DNA from: Stenotrophomonas acidaminiphila
GTDB taxonomy: Bacteria; Pseudomonadota; Gammaproteobacteria; Xanthomonadales; Xanthomonadaceae
Reading direction: 5' to 3'
NCBI GenBank assembly: GCA_002951995.1
Contig: CP019797.1
Location: 3,208,501-3,272,500 of the forward strand
Length of the DNA stretch: 64,000 nt
Shown: in pieces, positions 17,665 through 28,279 of the stretch
How the letters are laid out: every line of letters starts with the position of its first letter
How positions within the stretch are numbered: position 1 is the first letter of the stretch
The notes under the pieces: generated by a model
Seen by the model: the letters and a program-made list of their open reading frames with translations, nothing else
Database searches by the model: none
Told to the model about the DNA's origin: nothing
Translations under genes and position numbers: made by a program

Positions 17665-17850
17665 CCGGGCGCCCTTCTCCCGGGGGAGAAGGTGCCCGGA
17701 TGGCGGATGAGGACGCACGGCGCCGGGGGTGGCTGATCCGTCCGGGCTCCATCGCCCCTCACCGCAAGCCCCGCTCCAGGACACGCGCCAGTGGCACGCA
17801 GCCCGCGCCTTCTCCCCCGGAGGGCGAGGGGCCTGAAAACTGATCTCCGC
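17665..17850. repeat. CTTCTCCC palindromic intergenic repeat
   Basis: The palindrome CCTTCTCCCGGGGGAGAAGG-like hairpin lies at about 17672-17693, followed by TGCCCGGATGGCGGATGAGG and, near 17810-17830, CCTTCTCCCCCGGAGGG. This arrangement resembles short dispersed intergenic repeats common in xanthomonads and could act as a weak terminator after the adaptor gene. No gene is seen. Confidence 0.5.
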
Positions 17851-18365
17851 GGTTGCTGTTGCTGTTGCTGTTGCTCGTGACTCTGCTCTCGCTTTTGATT
17901 TCCGGCCCCCTTCCGCAGCGACGGAGCCGGCGGGAAAAACCCGAAGGGCGACGTGCATGGATGCACGTCGTTTTTCGACGAGACAGGGATGTCTCGTCGA
18001 AAAATCCCGCCGTCGGAGTGGACCCGGCGCGCGTAGCGCGTCGGGCGCGTAGGCAGGGCGTGCTTTCTCTTGGTTACTTCTCTTTGCACGAGCAAAGAGA
18101 AGTGACTCGCTCCTGCGAAGCAGGAGTGACAGCCCTGCTTTCAAGCTCTCGCTTGGGTTGTTGTTTCTTTCCAAAGCAAAGCCCCAAGCAACGGCTCAAG
18201 CAGGATCAGGAGCTTTCGCTCCTCCTTTGGGGCCCGCCGGGCTGCGCCCGCCGGTTCCCTGCGCTCCTCGCGGGCCAGGGGGACGGCCCGCTCTACGGCC
18301 TGAAGAAGTCAAAAGAAAACTGCAAAAGCAACCGCAACCGCAACCGCAACCGCAACCGCAACCGC
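17851..18365 (+). repeat. Composite palindromic intergenic repeat, copy A (515 bp)
   Basis: It begins with a GTTGCT run and ends with five tandem CAACCG-type hexamers, so its ends are roughly complementary. Between them are stem-loops: a 9-bp stem at 17950-17969, a perfect 14-bp stem at 17971-17984/17991-18004 (TTTTTCGACGAGAC and complement), a CTTCTCTTTGC/GCAAAGAGAAG stem near 18080, and the CTCCTGCGAAGCAGGAG hairpin near 18108. The same modules recur in order at 38022-38988 and 41451-42252. Short open frames inside (with translations like PARVARRARRQG) are judged spurious. It splits the adaptor gene from its ATPase. Confidence 0.85.
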
Positions 18366-18462
18366 CCAAGCATCGCCCCATTCACCGCTCCCGCCCACGC
18401 GGGAGAAAAAAGCAGAACGGCGCGGCAGCGCCACCCACCGCATTACCCGCAGAGGACCACCC

Positions 18463-19149
<687 letters not shown>

Positions 19150-19160
19150 AGGAGCCGGCC

Positions 19161-19235
19161 ATGAACATTCGACACGATCGCTGCGCTTCGGCGCACCGCC
19201 GCCCGCGCCACGGCGCGCAGGAGGGCAGGCCATGA
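19161..19235 (+). CDS. Possible 24-residue leader ORF, coupled to the permease
   Basis: ATG 19161 is preceded by AAGGAG at six-base spacing, a better ribosome site than most here. The frame reads MNIRHDRCASAHRRPRHG and stops in the TGA of the ATGA that starts the permease. No homology is recognised. It could be a coupling leader or the trace of a shortened gene. Confidence 0.35.
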   Translation: MNIRHDRCASAHRRPRHGAQEGRP

Positions 19236-20392
19236 AGTACTTCTCGCTGATCTGGGCGCAGCTGTTCCGCAGCCGCACCCGCACCCTGTTCACGCTGCTG
19301 TCGGTGGTCACCGCATTCCTGCTGTTCGGCATGCTCGATTCGGTCCGCGTGGCCTTCAGCAGCGGCGGCAGCAGCGTGGCCGGCGCCAACCGCCTGGTCG
19401 TCGCCTCGCGGCTGTCGATCACCCAGTCGTTGCCGATCCGCCTGGAATCACAGATCCGCCAGGTACAGGGCGTGCGCGACGTCACCTACGGCATGTGGTT
19501 CGGCGGCATCTACCAGGACCCGAAGAACTTCTTCCCCAACTTCTCGGTGGCGCCCAACTATTTCGACGTCTACCGTGAGTTCGAGATCCCGAAGGAGCAG
19601 CTGGACGCGTTCCACAACACCCGCACCGGTGCCATCGTCGGCGCGACGCTGGCCAATCAGTTCGGCTGGAAGATCGGCGACACCATCCCGCTGCAGGCCA
19701 CGATCTTCCCGCGTGGCGGCAGCAACGACTGGCCGTTGCAGCTGGTGGGCGTTTTCCACTCGAAGAACACCGCCACCGCCGCCAACGACGAGCGCCAGTT
19801 GATGATGAACTGGAAGTACTTCGACGAATCCAACGACTACATCAAGAACCAGGTGAGCTGGTACACGGTCACGCTGGACAATGCCGACCACGCCTCGCGC
19901 GTGGCCCAGGCGATCGACGCGATCTCGGCCAATTCCGACCACGAGACCAAGAGCCAGACCGAGTCGGCGTTCCAGCAGGCCTTCATCAAGCAGTTCGCCG
20001 ACATCGGCATGATCGTCACCTCGATCATGGGCGCGGTGTTCTTCACCCTGCTGCTGTTGACCGGCAACACCATGGCGCAGGCGGTGCGCGAGCGCATCCC
20101 GGAGCTGGCCACGCTCAAGACGCTGGGCTTCAAGGACGGCACCGTGCTGATGCTGGTGATGGTCGAATCGGTGCTGCTGGTCGGCCTGGGCGGCGCCCTC
20201 GGTCTTAGCCTGGCGGCGCTGGCACTGCCGCTGATGGCCCCCAAGACCATGGGCATGCTGCCGCCGCAGGTACCACTGCAGACCTGGTTCATGGGTCTGG
20301 GGCTGATCGTGCTGATCGGCCTGGTGGTGGGCGTGCTGCCGGCGCTGCGCGCCAAGCGGCTGAAGATCGTCGACGCACTGGCCGGGCGCTGA
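19232..20392 (+). CDS. ABC transporter permease, FtsX/MacB fold (first of two)
   Basis: The product has 386 residues from ATG 19232, with an AGGAGGG site upstream. One helix lies at about residues 17-40 (LFTLLSVVTAFLLFGML). A periplasmic MacB-PCD domain follows to about 270. Three C-terminal helices complete the FtsX arrangement: MIVTSIMGAVFFTLLLLTG, LVMVESVLLVGLGGALGLSL and GLGLIVLIGLVVGVLPALRA. The motif ELATLKTLGFKDG is the conserved cytoplasmic loop contacting the ATPase. It would pair with the second permease downstream as a heterodimer. Confidence 0.9.
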   Translation: MKYFSLIWAQLFRSRTRTLFTLLSVVTAFLLFGMLDSVRVAFSSGGSSVAGANRLVVASRLSITQSLPIRLESQIRQVQGVRDVTYGMWFGGIYQDPKNFFPNFSVAPNYFDVYREFEIPKEQLDAFHNTRTGAIVGATLANQFGWKIGDTIPLQATIFPRGGSNDWPLQLVGVFHSKNTATAANDERQLMMNWKYFDESNDYIKNQVSWYTVTLDNADHASRVAQAIDAISANSDHETKSQTESAFQQAFIKQFADIGMIVTSIMGAVFFTLLLLTGNTMAQAVRERIPELATLKTLGFKDGTVLMLVMVESVLLVGLGGALGLSLAALALPLMAPKTMGMLPPQVPLQTWFMGLGLIVLIGLVVGVLPALRAKRLKIVDALAGR

Positions 20393-20402
20393 GGAGAGAG
20401 CC

Positions 20403-21709
20403 ATGAAGAAGTTCATTGCAAACGCACTGGTGGTGCTGGTGCTCGCCATTGGCCTGGGCATCTGGATCACCCTGCCCTGGGTCGGCGTGCTGGCCGTGGC
20501 GGTCGCCATCGCATTGTGGCTGCCGCTCACCCGCAGCGGGCGGCTGGCGCTGGCCGCCACCCGCATCGGCATTTCCAGCCTGCCGCAGCGCTGGGGCGCG
20601 TCGTCGGTGATCGTGGTCGGCATCGCCGGCGTGGTCGGGGTGCTGGTGGCGATGCTGGCGATGGGCGAAGGCTTCCAGGCCACGCTCAACAGCACGGGCG
20701 ATGACACCACCGCGATCGTGCTGCGCGGCGGCTCGCAGGCCGAGACCAACTCAGTCATCACCCGCGACCAGGTGCCGCTGCTGGGCACGCTGCCGGGGTG
20801 GCGCGCGACGCGCAGGGGCGGCCGCTGCTGTCGGCCGAGCTGTCGCAGGTGGTCAGCCTGGTCTCGCGTGCCGACGGCACCGACGTCAACGCACAGTTCC
20901 GCGGCGTCGGCGACATGGGCTGGGCGGTGCACGACAAAGTCAGGATCGTGAAGGGCCGCCCGTTCAAGCCGGGCCTGCGCGAGATCGTGGTCGGCGAGGG
21001 CGCGCAGGGCCAGTTCCGTGACATGGAAGTGGGCAAGACCCTCACCCTGGGCAACCAGGCGTGGACGGTGGTGGGCGTGTTCGCCTCCGGCGACGCGCAC
21101 GATTCGGAGCTGTGGACCGACGTGCAGACCCTGGCCACTACCTACCAGCGTGGCGCCTACCAGTCGATCAGCGTGCGTACCGAGGGCAAGCCCGGCTTCG
21201 AGCAGTTCAAGGCGGCGGTGGCGGCCGACCCGCGGCTGAAGCTGGACGTGGAGACCACCCGCGCCTACTACCGCAAGCAGGGCGGCGGGTTGAACACGCT
21301 GATCAGCATCCTCGGCAAGGTGATCGGCGCGATCATGGCCATCGGCGCGGTGTTCGGCGCGCTCAACACCATGTACGCGGCCGTGGCCACCCGTGCCCGC
21401 GAGATCGCCACCATGCGCGCGATCGGCTTCCGCGGCCTGCCGGTGGTGACAGCGGTGATGCTCGAGACCATGCTGCTGGCGCTGGTCGGCGGCCTGCTCG
21501 GCTGCGCGGTGGCGTGGCTGGTGTTCAACGGCTACAGCGTGTCCACCATCGGCAGCAATTTCAGCGCGGTGGTGTTCAAGTTCCACGTCTCGCCCGAGCT
21601 GCTGTGGAGCGGGCTGAAGTGGGCACTGGGCATCGGCCTGGTCGGCGGCCTGTTCCCGGCGTTGCGCGCGGCGCGGCTGCCGATCACCACCGCGCTGCGC
21701 GAGACCTGA
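20403..21709 (+). pseudogene. ABC transporter permease, FtsX/MacB fold (second), interrupted by a -1 frameshift
   Basis: The first 132 residues (MKKFIANALVVLVLAIG to VPLLGTLPG) read in one frame and the rest (VARDAQGRPLLSAELSQVVS to the end) in another, with the switch at about 20795-20800 in a run of four G. Restoring one G gives a continuous permease of about 435 residues: two N-terminal helices, a periplasmic domain, three C-terminal helices (LIGAIMAIGAVFGALNTMY-like, VTAVMLETMLLALVGGLLG, LGIGLVGGLFPALRA) and the coupling loop EIATMRAIGFRG. Either the gene is broken or the read lacks one base of a homopolymer. All other parts are well conserved, which favours a recent change or a sequencing error. 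Confidence 0.8.
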
Positions 21710-21903
21710 CGGCCACGGTGGCGGCGCGTGCGCGCGCCGCCCCTTTGGCGACTACGGCGATCGGCCGGCAATGGCGGAGTTTGCCTCTTCACGCATCGAT
21801 CCGTTTGGTCCATGATGCGCGCCCGCTGGAAGCCCGGCGGGCAGCGCAGCTGCATGGCACGGATGCCGCGTCCCTCCCCCAACGGTGATCGCATCTGTTC
21901 AGG

Positions 21904-21927
21904 GCGCCCTTCCCGGGCGCTTTTTTT
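21904..21927 (+). terminator. Rho-independent terminator after the exporter operon
   Basis: GCGCCC pairs with GGGCGC across a 5-nt loop, followed by seven T residues (21921-21927). It separates the permease genes from the TonB-dependent receptor starting 23 bases later. Confidence 0.8.
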
Positions 21928-21949
21928 CGTAGTCAGTAAAGGAAAACCG

Positions 21950-24805
21950 ATGTACCTGAAGTCGACCCCGCTTCGCTCCGCCATCGCGCTGGCCCTGGCC
22001 AACGCATGCAGCGCCCCCGCCTTGGCGCAGTCCGGCAATGACGGCACCACCACCCTGGACCGCGTCGAGATCACCGGCTCGCGCATCCGCCAGGCCAGCG
22101 TCGAGACCGCCAAGCCGGTCATCGCGCTGAGCCGCGCCGAGATCGAGAAGAAGGGCTACGTCAACGTCGCCGACATCCTGCAGGACGTCACCGCGGCCGG
22201 CGCGCCGGCGCTGAGCCGCGCCTCGGCGCTGTCCTCGGCGCGCGATTACGGCGGCATGTTCGTCAGCCTGCGCAACCTCGGCCCGGAGCGCAGCCTGGTG
22301 CTGGTCGACGGCCGCCGCATGGGCGTGAGCGCCGGTGGCTACTCCGACGTGGGTTCGATCCCGTCGGCGATCGTCGAGCGCGTTGAAGTGCTGACCGACG
22401 GCGCCTCGGCGCTGTACGGCTCGGACGCCATCGCCGGCGTGGTCAACATCATCACCCGCAAGAACTTCGACGGCGGCCAGGCCAACGCCTATGTCGGCCA
22501 GTACGGCGAAGGCGACGGCCAGAAGCGTTCCTACAGCGCCACCTGGGGCAAGACGTTCGCGCGCGGCTGGGTCACCATCGGCGCCGAGAAGGTGAAGGAA
22601 GACCCGGTGCTGGGCGGCGCACGCGAGTTCACCGCCTATCCGAACGGCCCCTACCACCCGACCGACGGCCTCAACGGCACCACCGCCTGGGGTTCGGTCA
22701 CGGTCGATGGCAAGGTGCTCAGCGTCGGCCCCGGTGGCGACCCGTCCAAGGTGGAGGACTTCAAGCCGCTCGACCGCTCGGCCTACGCCAACACCAAGAC
22801 CAACATGACGCTGCTGTCGGGCCTGGAGCGCCGCTCGGCGTTCGCCAACGGCGGCTTCCAGATCAGCGACGACCTGCGCGTGGTCGCCGACGTGCTGTAC
22901 AGCGAGCGCGAGTCGGTCAAGCAACTGGCCGGCTACCCGTACTCGGTGTCCTCGGCACAGGCCGCCAGCGGCGCCCGCGCTATGCTGTCCAAGGACAGTG
23001 CGTTCAACCACTGGGGCAAGGACGTGCTGTTCTCGCACCGCACCGAGGAGTTCCCGCGCGCGACCAACAACAGCCTGACCACCAAGCGCGCCAGCGTCGG
23101 CCTGGAAGGCAGCTTCGAGACCGGTTCGCGCTTCTGGGACTGGAACGTGGGCTACATGTTCAACCGCAACGAGGGCGAGCGCCGCACGCTGCAGAGCATG
23201 TACCAGCCCAACGTCAACAAGGCGGTGGGCGCCTCCTTCATCGATGCCAACGGCGTGGCCCGCTGCGGCACCCCGGACAACGTGATCCAGGGCTGCGTGC
23301 CGTGGAACCCGCTGGCGCCGATGGGCAGCAACAGCCCCGGCTCGCTCAGCGGCGACCCGGCCGTGCGCGACTACCTGTTCCGCAGCTTCGTCGATGACAT
23401 CCAGAGCACCACCAAGGTGGTCAGCGCCAACCTCTCCGGCTCGCTGTTCAGCCTGCCGGCCGGCGACATCATGGCCGCGATGGGCGTGGAGCACCGCAGC
23501 GAGGAAGCCAGCTACACCCCGGACCTGATGGTGCAGAACGGCGAGATCGCCGGCACCAGCGGCCAGCCGACCCGTGGCGACTACACGCTGGACGAGGTCT
23601 ACCTGGAACTGCAGGTGCCGCTGCTGGCCGACCTGCCGTTCGCGCGCGAGCTGTCGCTGGACGTGGCCGGGCGCTACTCGGACTACGACAACTTCGGCGG
23701 CACCACCAACGGCAAGTTCGGCCTGAAGTGGAAGCCGGTCGACGACCTGCTGGTCCGCGCCACCTACGGCACCGGCTTCCGCGCGCCCACCGTGGATGAC
23801 CTGTACGGCGGCACGGTGACCACCCGCGACCGCATCACCGACCCGTGCGACCGCGCGTTCGGCGCCGCCGCGCGCAATGCCGAAGTGGCCGCGCGCTGCA
23901 CCGCCGCCGGCCTGGGCGGCGGCTTCCGCCAGAAGACCGGCGACGGCGAACTGGCCAGCACCTCCGGCGTGCAGGCGGTGACCGACTTCACCTCCGGCTC
24001 CAACCCGGACCTGAAGCCCGAGACCGCCAAGACCTGGACCGTGGGCGTGGTCTACAGCCCGGACTTCGTCGGCGGCCTGGACCTGAGCCTGGACTGGTGG
24101 AAGATCCGCATCGACAACGTCATCGTCGGCGAGTCGGCCACCGACATCCTCAACCAGTGCTACGTGCAGGGCATCGCCTCGGCATGCTCGCGCTTCACCC
24201 GCTACACCTCCGGCAGCAACAAGGGCCAGGTCAGCGGCATGAACCGCTCGCTCAACAATGCCGGCTACCAGGAAACCGCCGGCTATGACCTCGGCGTGCG
24301 CTACCGCCTGCCGGAACTGGCCATCGGCCGCTTCGCGCTGAGCTGGAACACCACCTACGTCGACTACCTGTCGCGCAAGAGCGACAACGTGGACAGCACC
24401 CCGGTCGAGGAGTTCACCGGCTGGGGCGGCAACTTCCGCGTGCGCTCCAACCTCAGCCTCGACTGGCAGTACGGCGACCTCGGCATCGGCTGGACCACGC
24501 GCTACTACTCGGGCATGAAGGAGAAGTGCTCCTACGACCTGGATGGCGGCCCGGAGTGCAACCTGCCCGACTTCCGTTCCGCGTACACCGACGTGCAGCC
24601 CAGCCGCAAGGTCGGCGCCAACACCTTCCATGACCTGCAGGTGCGCTACAGCCTGCCGTGGAACGGCACCGTGTCGCTGGGCGTGAACAACGTCTTCAAG
24701 CACGTCGGCCCGGTGATGTACAGCCAGCCCAACAGCAGCTTCACCTACTACGGCGGCTTCGACATCGGCCGCTTCATGTACATGAAGTACCAGCAGCGCT
24801 TCTGA
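21950..24805 (+). CDS. TonB-dependent outer-membrane receptor
   Basis: The precursor has 951 residues. The start at ATG 21950 follows an AAAGGAAAA ribosome site. A signal peptide (residues 1-27, cleaved after PALAQ) is followed by a TonB-box-like [10 protein letters not shown] segment, the plug domain (about 45-165, with [14 protein letters not shown] and [21 protein letters not shown]) and a 22-strand barrel ending in KYQQRF, with the terminal Phe needed for insertion. It takes up a large or scarce substrate, using the proton-motive force through TonB. The substrate is unknown; Cys-rich loops (for example [11 protein letters not shown]) may close it. It is monocistronic. Confidence 0.93.
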   Translation: MYLKSTPLRSAIALALANACSAPALAQSGNDGTTTLDRVEITGSRIRQASVETAKPVIALSRAEIEKKGYVNVADILQDVTAAGAPALSRASALSSARDYGGMFVSLRNLGPERSLVLVDGRRMGVSAGGYSDVGSIPSAIVERVEVLTDGASALYGSDAIAGVVNIITRKNFDGGQANAYVGQYGEGDGQKRSYSATWGKTFARGWVTIGAEKVKEDPVLGGAREFTAYPNGPYHPTDGLNGTTAWGSVTVDGKVLSVGPGGDPSKVEDFKPLDRSAYANTKTNMTLLSGLERRSAFANGGFQISDDLRVVADVLYSERESVKQLAGYPYSVSSAQAASGARAMLSKDSAFNHWGKDVLFSHRTEEFPRATNNSLTTKRASVGLEGSFETGSRFWDWNVGYMFNRNEGERRTLQSMYQPNVNKAVGASFIDANGVARCGTPDNVIQGCVPWNPLAPMGSNSPGSLSGDPAVRDYLFRSFVDDIQSTTKVVSANLSGSLFSLPAGDIMAAMGVEHRSEEASYTPDLMVQNGEIAGTSGQPTRGDYTLDEVYLELQVPLLADLPFARELSLDVAGRYSDYDNFGGTTNGKFGLKWKPVDDLLVRATYGTGFRAPTVDDLYGGTVTTRDRITDPCDRAFGAAARNAEVAARCTAAGLGGGFRQKTGDGELASTSGVQAVTDFTSGSNPDLKPETAKTWTVGVVYSPDFVGGLDLSLDWWKIRIDNVIVGESATDILNQCYVQGIASACSRFTRYTSGSNKGQVSGMNRSLNNAGYQETAGYDLGVRYRLPELAIGRFALSWNTTYVDYLSRKSDNVDSTPVEEFTGWGGNFRVRSNLSLDWQYGDLGIGWTTRYYSGMKEKCSYDLDGGPECNLPDFRSAYTDVQPSRKVGANTFHDLQVRYSLPWNGTVSLGVNNVFKHVGPVMYSQPNSSFTYYGGFDIGRFMYMKYQQRF

Positions 24806-24831
24806 TCCCCGGATCCCGACCCGTTGCAACC

Positions 24832-24863
24832 GGCAAAGGCACCGCAAGGTGCCTTTGCCTTTT
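24832..24863 (+). terminator. Terminator of the TonB-receptor gene
   Basis: GGCAAAGGCACC pairs perfectly with GGTGCCTTTGCC over 12 bp with loop GCAA, followed by TTTT. It lies 27 bases after the stop codon. Confidence 0.85.
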
Positions 24864-24935
24864 CCGGCGCCCGGCCCGCCCGGCGCGGCGCGAAACCAAA
24901 CACCACACAACGGTCATGCATTTGTCATCGCCGCG

Positions 24936-24966
24936 CGGTAGAGCCGCCGCGGCGCAGCCGCTACCG
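24936..24966. repeat. GTAG-type REP-like palindrome
   Basis: CGGTAG and CTACCG arms enclose GC-rich, partly complementary sequence. It resembles SMAG/REP elements of Stenotrophomonas, which carry a GTAG head. It sits 30 bases before the next gene start. Confidence 0.4.
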
Positions 24967-24996
24967 TGGCGTCCTCCCCTATTTCGGATCTCCGCC

Positions 24997-26130
24997 ATGC
25001 TGCGTTCGCTGGCGCTGGCCGGCGTCTGCGTGATGCTGGCCGGCTTCGCCCTGTCTTCGCCGATGCCGCCGCTGTCGCTCAGCGCGCGCCTGGCCGCGCC
25101 CGGCGGCACCTCGCCGATGGTGCCCAGCGCGCGCATCGATGCCCTGCTCGCGCGCCTGCCGCACCGCCAGGGCCAGGTGCCCGGCGACGGCGGCGTGGCG
25201 CTGCACTGGCTCGCTTTCGATCCGGGCGACTACCGCCTGCATTACCGCTACCTCGGCCAGGGCGAACGCTTCCCCGAGTTCTCGATGCAGGCCAGTGCGC
25301 CGGCGGCGGGCGCGGCCCCGGCCGCACCGCGCGGCACGGTGATCCTGCTGCATGGCTGGATGATGGACGGCGGCTCGCTGCTGCCGTGGGCGCTGCAGCT
25401 GGCGCAGGGCGGCTACCGCACCATCGCCCTGGACCTGCGCAACCACGGCCGCTCCGGACAGGCGCCGTCCGGCTACGGCACGCGCGAGGGCCAGGATGTG
25501 GCCGCCGCGCTGCGCGCGCTCGATGCCCGCGGCGAGATCAGCGGCCCGGTGCACCTGCTCGGCGTGTCCTACGGCGCGGCCACCGCCATCTTCGCCGCGC
25601 GCGAGCTCGGCCCGCGGCTGCGCAGCGTGGTGGCGATGGAGTCCTTCGACAACGCCGGCCAGGCGATCCGCGCGATGGTGCCGCACATGCTGTCGCGGCC
25701 GCCCGAGCGCCTGGGCGACTACCTGGCGCTGCCGCTGGTGCGCTGGCAGTACGGCGGCAGCGGGCTGGACGAGGCCATCGCCGCCGCCGACCGCCGGCTC
25801 GGCCTCGACCTGGACCGCGTGGACGTGGGCCAGGCGCTGGCGCAGGTGCCGGCCTGCGTGCTGCTGCTGCACGGCCGCGACGATGCCCACATCCCGGTGG
25901 CGCAGGGCCGCGCGCTGGCCGCCGCCGCGCCACGCGCGCGCTACCTGGAACTGGCGGGCGAGGACCACCTGACCCTGCCGCTGCGGCTGGATCGCCTCTC
26001 CGGCGTGGTCGAGGACTGGTTCGCGCGCGCCGGCAACGATGGCGGGCCGTGTCCGTTGCCCGCCGCGCCCGCCTCCGGGTGGACGCACCGGGCGGACGCG
26101 GCAGCGCTCACGCCGGAGCGCCGTCGATGA
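24997..26130 (+). CDS. Secreted or membrane-anchored alpha/beta hydrolase
   Basis: The precursor has 377 residues with an N-terminal signal sequence (LRSLALAGVCVMLAGFALS). The alpha/beta-hydrolase landmarks are the oxyanion motif ILLHGWMMDGG near 116, the nucleophile elbow GVSYGA (Ser near 191), the acidic residue in LLHGRDDAHIP and the His in LAGEDHLTLP. The chain length and the strand LDLRNHGRSG suit a lipase/esterase of the Abhydrolase_1 family. The substrate is unknown. It is monocistronic, facing a convergent EamA gene. Confidence 0.82.
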   Translation: MLRSLALAGVCVMLAGFALSSPMPPLSLSARLAAPGGTSPMVPSARIDALLARLPHRQGQVPGDGGVALHWLAFDPGDYRLHYRYLGQGERFPEFSMQASAPAAGAAPAAPRGTVILLHGWMMDGGSLLPWALQLAQGGYRTIALDLRNHGRSGQAPSGYGTREGQDVAAALRALDARGEISGPVHLLGVSYGAATAIFAARELGPRLRSVVAMESFDNAGQAIRAMVPHMLSRPPERLGDYLALPLVRWQYGGSGLDEAIAAADRRLGLDLDRVDVGQALAQVPACVLLLHGRDDAHIPVAQGRALAAAAPRARYLELAGEDHLTLPLRLDRLSGVVEDWFARAGNDGGPCPLPAAPASGWTHRADAAALTPERRR

Positions 26131-26170
26131 GCGCCGGCACCGACGCGGCCCACCTGGCGGGCGGCAGTGC

Positions 26171-27082
26171 CTAGGCGGCGGGCGCCCGGGTTCGTGAGCG
26201 CGCGGCCGCACGCACGCCGTTGACGGCGAACACCGCCAGCCCGGCCCAGATCAACCCGAAGCCGACCAGCTGCGAGGACGCGAACGGTTCGTGCAGGACC
26301 AGCACGCCGATCAGGAACTGCAGCGTCGGGCCGATGTACTGCAGCAGCCCGACCACCGACAACGGGATGCGGCGCACGCCGTAGGCGAAGGCGATTAGTG
26401 GCACCGCGCTGACCACGCCGGCCAGCACCAGCAGCGCGTCGTTGCGCCAGCCCCAGCCGGAGATGAAGCCGCCGCCATGGCCGTTCTCCGCCCACAGCGC
26501 GAAGGCCAGCGCCGGCGCCAGCATGAACAGGCTTTCCACGCCCAGCCCGGTCACCGCCTCGACCACCACCAGTTTGCGCAGCAGTCCGTACAGGCCGAAG
26601 GTGATGGACAACCCGATGGCGATCCACGGCGCGCGCCCGCTCTGCCAGGTCAGCCAGGCCACGCCCAGCGCCGCCAGCGCCACCGCCAGCCATTGCAGGC
26701 GGCCCAGGCGCTCGCGCAGCACCACCACGCCCAGCACCACGCTCAGCAGCGGGTTGATGAAGTAGCCCAGGCTGGTCTCGACCACATGGCCGGCATTCAC
26801 CGCCCAGATGTACAGGCTCCAGTTGGCGCCGATCAGCAGGCTCGACAGGCCCAGCAGCCAGAACCGCCGCGGCGTGGCCCACACCTCGCGCAGCCAGCCC
26901 CAGCCACGCACGATGGCCAGGCCGCCGACCAGCAGCACCGCGCTCCAGATCACCCGGTGGGCGATGATCAGGAACGACGGCACCTCGATCAGCAACCGCC
27001 AGTACAGCGGGAACAGCCCCCAGATGACGAACGCCAGGGTGGTCGCCAGCAGGCCGTTGCGGTGCTCGTGCGCGGGCGTCAT
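26171..27082 (-). CDS. rarD: EamA-family transporter RarD
   Basis: The product has 303 residues with ten predicted helices in two EamA repeats. The start MTPAHEHRNGLLATTLAFVI is at 27082, overlapping the stop of the upstream EamA gene by four bases. RarD hallmarks include FVIWGLFPLYWRLL, HRVIWSAVLL, LIGANWSLYIWAVNAGHVVE and SLGYFINPLLSVVLG. RarD proteins are drug/metabolite-type exporters whose substrate is not settled (linked to chloramphenicol in older work). It forms a two-gene operon with the YedA-like transporter. Confidence 0.92.
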   Translation of the reverse strand: MTPAHEHRNGLLATTLAFVIWGLFPLYWRLLIEVPSFLIIAHRVIWSAVLLVGGLAIVRGWGWLREVWATPRRFWLLGLSSLLIGANWSLYIWAVNAGHVVETSLGYFINPLLSVVLGVVVLRERLGRLQWLAVALAALGVAWLTWQSGRAPWIAIGLSITFGLYGLLRKLVVVEAVTGLGVESLFMLAPALAFALWAENGHGGGFISGWGWRNDALLVLAGVVSAVPLIAFAYGVRRIPLSVVGLLQYIGPTLQFLIGVLVLHEPFASSQLVGFGLIWAGLAVFAVNGVRAAARSRTRAPAA

Positions 27083-27978
27083 GCGCGGCGCAGCCGGGCC
27101 AGGGTGATGACTACGACGCCGGCCAGGATCACCGCCATCGCACCGATGTCCGCCGCACTGAAGCGCTCGTGCGCGATCCACGCGCCCAGCGCCACCGCGA
27201 TCACCGGGTTGACGTAGGCATAGCTGCTGGCCAGCACCGGGCGCACGTTGTGCAGCAGCCACACGTAGGCGGTGAAGGCGACGATCGAACCGAACACGGT
27301 CAGGTAGCCCACCGCCAGCACGCCCTGCAGCGATGGCGGCCCGTCCATGCGCTCGCCGCGCAGCAGCCCGGCCGCCACCAGGATCGCGCCACCGCACAGC
27401 ATCTGCGCGGCGGCGGTCATGAACGGCGACGGCAGGTCGCGCCCGCGCGACCAGATCGAACCGGCCGCCCAGCCCAGCGGTGCCACCAGCAGGAACACCA
27501 GCCCGGCCGGGGTCGCGGTCAGGCTGCTGCCGGCGTTGAGCCACAGCACGCCGGCGAAACCGACCGCGATGCCCAGCCATTCGCCAGCGGTCACCTTCTG
27601 TCCGCGGAAGGCGGAGAACAGCGCCATCCACAACGGCACCGAGGCCACCGCCACCGCGGCCAGCCCGGAGGACACGTCGCGCTCGGCCATGACCACCATG
27701 CCGTTGCCGAGGAACAGCAGGCTGAAGCCCATCACCGCCAGGGTCGGCCACTGCGCGCGCGTCGGCGCGGGCACGCCGCGCCAGCGCAGCAGCGCGTACA
27801 GCACCCCGCCGGCGATCACGAAGCGGGTACCGGAGATCACCGACAGCGGCGGCATGCCGCCTTCCAGCGCCAGGTGGATGCCGAGATAGGTCGAACCCCA
27901 GACCACGTACACGAGGAGCAGGGCCAGTACGACAAGGCCGCTCCGTGGAGCAGCCGATGTGGTGGGGGGCGCAGACAT
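27079..27978 (-). CDS. EamA-family transporter, YedA-like
   Basis: The product has 299 residues with ten hydrophobic helices in two halves of five. Conserved EamA motifs are visible: LVYVVWGSTYLGIHLALEG at the first helix, ISGTRFVIAGGVLYALLRW in the second, and SSYAYVNPVIAVALGAW near the end. YedA-type proteins export amino acids or small metabolites; no substrate can be given. Its stop overlaps the rarD start (ATGA), so the two exporters are co-translated. Confidence 0.88.
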   Translation of the reverse strand: MSAPPTTSAAPRSGLVVLALLLVYVVWGSTYLGIHLALEGGMPPLSVISGTRFVIAGGVLYALLRWRGVPAPTRAQWPTLAVMGFSLLFLGNGMVVMAERDVSSGLAAVAVASVPLWMALFSAFRGQKVTAGEWLGIAVGFAGVLWLNAGSSLTATPAGLVFLLVAPLGWAAGSIWSRGRDLPSPFMTAAAQMLCGGAILVAAGLLRGERMDGPPSLQGVLAVGYLTVFGSIVAFTAYVWLLHNVRPVLASSYAYVNPVIAVALGAWIAHERFSAADIGAMAVILAGVVVITLARLRRA

Positions 27979-28279
27979 GGGACAGGTACCGCCATCCGGG
28001 GAATGCGGATTCTAGGGCACCACGACGCCGCCGATCAGCCCGAAAAACGGCATGCTGTATCCGCCGGGGCCGGCCCCCGGCATGCGTCGCCCACGCCGCT
28101 ACTTTCCGGGATGCGCATTGGCGCCTGCGCACCCGCGCCGGGCGGCACGCCAGCCAGTGGAGCGAGCCGTAACCGCAGGCGCCCGCGTGCATGCGCGATG
28201 CCTGCCAGCCGGGCGCACGTTCCGCCGGGTGGACGCAACCGCGGAGCAGGCGCAGGCACGCGCCGCGGCATGCCTACGG
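27979..28279. other. Intergenic region without identified gene
   Basis: About 300 GC-rich bases between the YedA-like start and the M28 peptidase stop. It must hold the promoter of the two-gene EamA operon. I see no strong terminator, RNA or coding signal. Confidence 0.4.

Noticed and set aside
21899..24910. Thousand-codon open frame on the minus strand over the TonB receptor
   Set aside because: Same cause; translation is low complexity (Ala, Arg, Val, Gly) with no domains.
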